A DNA stretch of 64,000 nucleotides from positions 124,001 to 188,000 of the forward strand of contig NZ_JASZYS010000009.1 in assembly GCF_030316845.1 (NCBI RefSeq), in the 5' to 3' direction. The notes under the pieces were generated by a model. It was not told the origin of the DNA. It did not search any database and saw only the letters and a program-made list of their open reading frames with translations. Within the stretch, counting starts at the first letter, position 1. Each line of letters opens with the position of its first letter. Source of the DNA: Variovorax davisae (GTDB lineage: Bacteria > Pseudomonadota > Gammaproteobacteria > Burkholderiales > Burkholderiaceae_C). This document shows, one piece after another, positions 61,950 to 64,000 of this stretch. Made by a program: the position numbers and the translations under genes.

Positions 61950-62321
61950 ATGTCTTCTTCCATGCCCCTGGTCCGCCTGGCACTGCTCGCGCTGGCCTGC
62001 GCCGCGCCCGCCGCCGTCGTTTTCGCGCAAAACCCGCAGCCCGCGGCCCCGGCGCCCGCCCAGGCGCAGCCCGACCCGGACAAGGCGGCCGGCCGCCAGA
62101 ACCAGAAGATTGAGCGCATCCACGTCGAGGACAGCGGCGCCACCATCGACGAACTCCGCGTCGGCGGCCAGACCCAGGACATCACGGTCAAGCCCAAGAA
62201 CAACGCGCCGGCCTACCAGGTCATGCCCAACGCCGACGATCGCGGCCGCAGCCAGGGCCAGTCCGACTCCAACGCGAGCGACGGCGGCTCCCGGGTCTGG
62301 TGGAACGTCTTCAAGTTCTGA
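61950..62321 (+). CDS. DUF2782 periplasmic protein
   Basis: 123 residues. A signal peptide (LALLALACAAPAAVVFAQ) is followed by a low-complexity Pro/Ala/Gln linker and the DUF2782 core IERIHVEDSGATIDELRVGG, then VWWNVFKF at the end. The function is unknown. The gene is conserved in Burkholderiales next to polA and thrB, as here. The thrB start follows 7 bases after its stop. Confidence 0.85.
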   Translation: MSSSMPLVRLALLALACAAPAAVVFAQNPQPAAPAPAQAQPDPDKAAGRQNQKIERIHVEDSGATIDELRVGGQTQDITVKPKNNAPAYQVMPNADDRGRSQGQSDSNASDGGSRVWWNVFKF

Positions 62322-62328
62322 GCGCGCA

Positions 62329-63372
62329 GTGGCGGTTTTCACGGAAGTCGGATTCGACGAGGCAGACGCGCTCGTCCGCCGCCTCGGCCTGGGCGCCCTG
62401 ACCGCCCTCAAGGGCATCGAGGGCGGCATCGAGAACACCAACTACTTCGCCAGCACCGAATCCGGCGAATACGTTCTCACCCTGTTCGAGCGCCTGGGCG
62501 CCGAGCAGCTGCCTTACTACCTCTGCCTGATGAAGCACCTGGCGGCGCGCGGCATCCCGGTGCCCGAGCCGGTGGCCGACCCGGCCGTGGCGCCGCCCCA
62601 GGGCCACCCGCTGTCGATCCCCGCCAACGCCCCCTGCGAGTTGCTGCACACGGTGGCAGGCAAGCCGGCGGCGGTGGTCCAGCGCCTGAACGGCAAGAGC
62701 GAACTGGCACCCTCGGCCGCCCATTGCGCCGAGCTCGGCCGGCTGCTGGCCCGCATGCACCTGGCGGCCCGCGACTACCCCCGCATCCAGCCCAACCTGC
62801 GCGGCCTGGCCTGGTGGAACGACACCATGCCGGTGGTGCTGCCCCACCTGGACGCCGCCCAGGCCGCGCTGCTGCGCAGCGAGCTGGCCTACCAGAACCA
62901 CGTGGCCGAGTCCTCGGCCTATGCGGCGCTGCCGCGCGGGCCGGTGCACGCCGACCTGTTCCGCGACAACGCGATGTTCGACACCCACGCCAGCGCCGAC
63001 GCACCACGCCTGACCGGGGTTTTCGATTTCTATTTCGCCGGCGCCGACAGCTGGCTGTTCGATCTCGCCGTCTGCCTGAACGACTGGGCGATCGACCTCG
63101 GCAGCGGCCGCCACGATGCGGCCCGGGCCGATGCCCTGCTGGCCGCCTACGGCACCGTCCGGCCGCTGACGGCGCCCGAGCGGGCGCTGCTGCCGGCGAT
63201 GCTGCGGGCCGCGGCGCTGCGCTTCTGGATCTCGCGCCTGTGGGACTTCCACCTGCCGCGCGAAGCCAGCATGCTCAAGGCCCACGACCCCACCCATTTC
63301 GAGCGCGTGCTGCGCCAGCGCGCCCACGCCACCTTCGAATTTGCGACCGGCGCCGACGCGCTGGCCGCCTGA
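62329..63372 (+). CDS. thrB: Homoserine kinase (APH-fold type)
   Basis: 347 residues from a GTG start. Signatures of the aminoglycoside-phosphotransferase-like ThrB are GIEGGIENTNYFAST near the N terminus, LPRGPVHADLFRDNAMF (catalytic loop with H-x-D...N) and TGVFDFYFAGADSWLFDLAV (metal-binding Asp). It phosphorylates homoserine with ATP in threonine synthesis. It lacks the GHMP fold of E. coli ThrB, as is usual in beta- and some alphaproteobacteria. It is flanked by DUF2782 and a membrane protein gene in a conserved order. Confidence 0.92.
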   Translation: MAVFTEVGFDEADALVRRLGLGALTALKGIEGGIENTNYFASTESGEYVLTLFERLGAEQLPYYLCLMKHLAARGIPVPEPVADPAVAPPQGHPLSIPANAPCELLHTVAGKPAAVVQRLNGKSELAPSAAHCAELGRLLARMHLAARDYPRIQPNLRGLAWWNDTMPVVLPHLDAAQAALLRSELAYQNHVAESSAYAALPRGPVHADLFRDNAMFDTHASADAPRLTGVFDFYFAGADSWLFDLAVCLNDWAIDLGSGRHDAARADALLAAYGTVRPLTAPERALLPAMLRAAALRFWISRLWDFHLPREASMLKAHDPTHFERVLRQRAHATFEFATGADALAA

Positions 63373-63381
63373 CCGGATCCG

Positions 63382-64000
63382 ATGAAACTCAATCTCGTGC
63401 CGGCCCGTACCGGCGTGCTGTGGGTCCGCAGCGGGCTCAAGGCCTTCGCCCGGCAGCCGCTGGCCTTCATCTCGCTGTTCTTCTTCTTCATGGCGCTGGT
63501 CTCGATCGCCTCCCAGCTGCCGCTGGTCGGCGCCGCGATCGCGCTGATGCTGCTGCCGACGATGACGCTCGGGCTCATGGCGGCGGCGCAGCAGGCCGCC
63601 GGGCCCGACAAGCCGGCCGCCGGCACCGTCTTCCTGGCCGCCCTGAACGCGGTGCGCACGGACGTGCGGCCGATGGCGGTGCTGGGCGCGCTGTATGCCG
63701 GCCTGTTCCTCGGCGTCATGGCAATCTCGGCCCTGGCCGACGGCGGCCAGTTCGCCCGCGTCTACCTGCTCGGCGGCCCGCTCACCCGCGAGCTGGCGGA
63801 ATCGACCGAATTCCAGGTGGCCTTGTGGATCGCCATGGGGCTCTACCTGCCGCTCTCGCTGGCTTTCTGGCACGCGCCGGCGCTGGTCCACTGGCACCGG
63901 GTGCCGCCGGCCAAGAGCCTGTTCTTCAGCTTCGTGGCCTGCTTCAAGAACTTCGGCGCCCTCACCGTCTTCGGCCTGGCCTGGGTCGGCGTCTTCATCG
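63382..64000 (+). CDS. BPSS1780-family membrane protein (3' end outside window)
   Basis: 206 residues are visible, open to the window edge. It begins MKLNLVPARTGVLWVRSGLK, with segments AFARQPLAFISLFFFFMALV and others typical of the BPSS1780 family of Burkholderiales membrane proteins; about five hydrophobic segments are visible. The function is unknown. It starts 9 bases after thrB and is probably co-transcribed with it. Confidence 0.8.
   Translation, partial: MKLNLVPARTGVLWVRSGLKAFARQPLAFISLFFFFMALVSIASQLPLVGAAIALMLLPTMTLGLMAAAQQAAGPDKPAAGTVFLAALNAVRTDVRPMAVLGALYAGLFLGVMAISALADGGQFARVYLLGGPLTRELAESTEFQVALWIAMGLYLPLSLAFWHAPALVHWHRVPPAKSLFFSFVACFKNFGALTVFGLAWVGVFI

Overview
The window is about 70% GC, densely coded and has no intergenic stretch over 300 bases; the longest gap is about 210 bases. 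Gene content and order point to a betaproteobacterium of the order Burkholderiales, most likely family Comamonadaceae (Variovorax-like). The evidence is the xseB-ispA-dxs cluster, the polA / DUF2782 / thrB / BPSS1780-type membrane protein order, the many transport-binding proteins, and frequent GTG and TTG starts. It looks like ordinary chromosome. I saw no rRNA, tRNA, CRISPR array, prophage or insertion sequence. Assignments come from reading the translated sequence; no search was run.

Layout. 1-5775: the 3' part of a glutathione S-transferase, then a membrane protein and a RibD-C/DHFR-like reductase (+), meeting a tightly overlapped minus-strand operon of an alcohol-dehydrogenase-like oxidoreductase, a degenerate 6-pyruvoyltetrahydropterin-synthase homologue, a family-4 glycosyltransferase and a methyltransferase. 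Together these look like a small-molecule (perhaps pterin-derived) pathway, and they are the best candidate here for something undescribed. 6086-13603: a molybdenum hydroxylase operon (small, large and FAD subunits, MoxR ATPase, VWA protein, CoxG, XdhC) with a divergent GAF-HTH regulator. 15012-20783: an orphan substrate-binding protein, a thioredoxin-like protein, a ModE/TOBE regulator, an NTF2-like protein, D-amino acid dehydrogenase with its divergent Lrp-type regulator, and an AraC regulator.

20933-27394 is a seven-gene acyl-CoA catabolic operon: ligase, SCPx-type thiolase, a MaoC pair, an SDR, a PaaG-like isomerase/hydratase and an acyl-CoA dehydrogenase. 27456-33104: a ParB-fold protein, a CPA2 antiporter, and a Tup-type tungstate/molybdate ABC transporter with a divergent ModE-PBP regulator. 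The Tup transporter, the ModE/TOBE regulator and the Mo enzyme operon together give the window a molybdenum/tungsten theme. 33111-40125: an EgtB/SenA-like enzyme coupled to an orphan DctP-type protein, then a complete Liv-type branched-chain amino acid ABC transporter.

40129-49902: isoprenoid precursor synthesis (dxs, ispA) with xseB, a Rieske oxygenase coupled to an EamA exporter, a sulfurtransferase, and a four-gene metal (zinc-type) ABC module. 49899-64000: a lipoprotein hydrolase, dodecin, an acidic protein, a ZIP transporter, an amino-acid binding protein divergent from a second D-amino acid dehydrogenase, an ASCH protein, a LysR/2OG-oxygenase pair downstream of an M20 peptidase and DNA polymerase I, then DUF2782, homoserine kinase and a truncated membrane protein at the edge.
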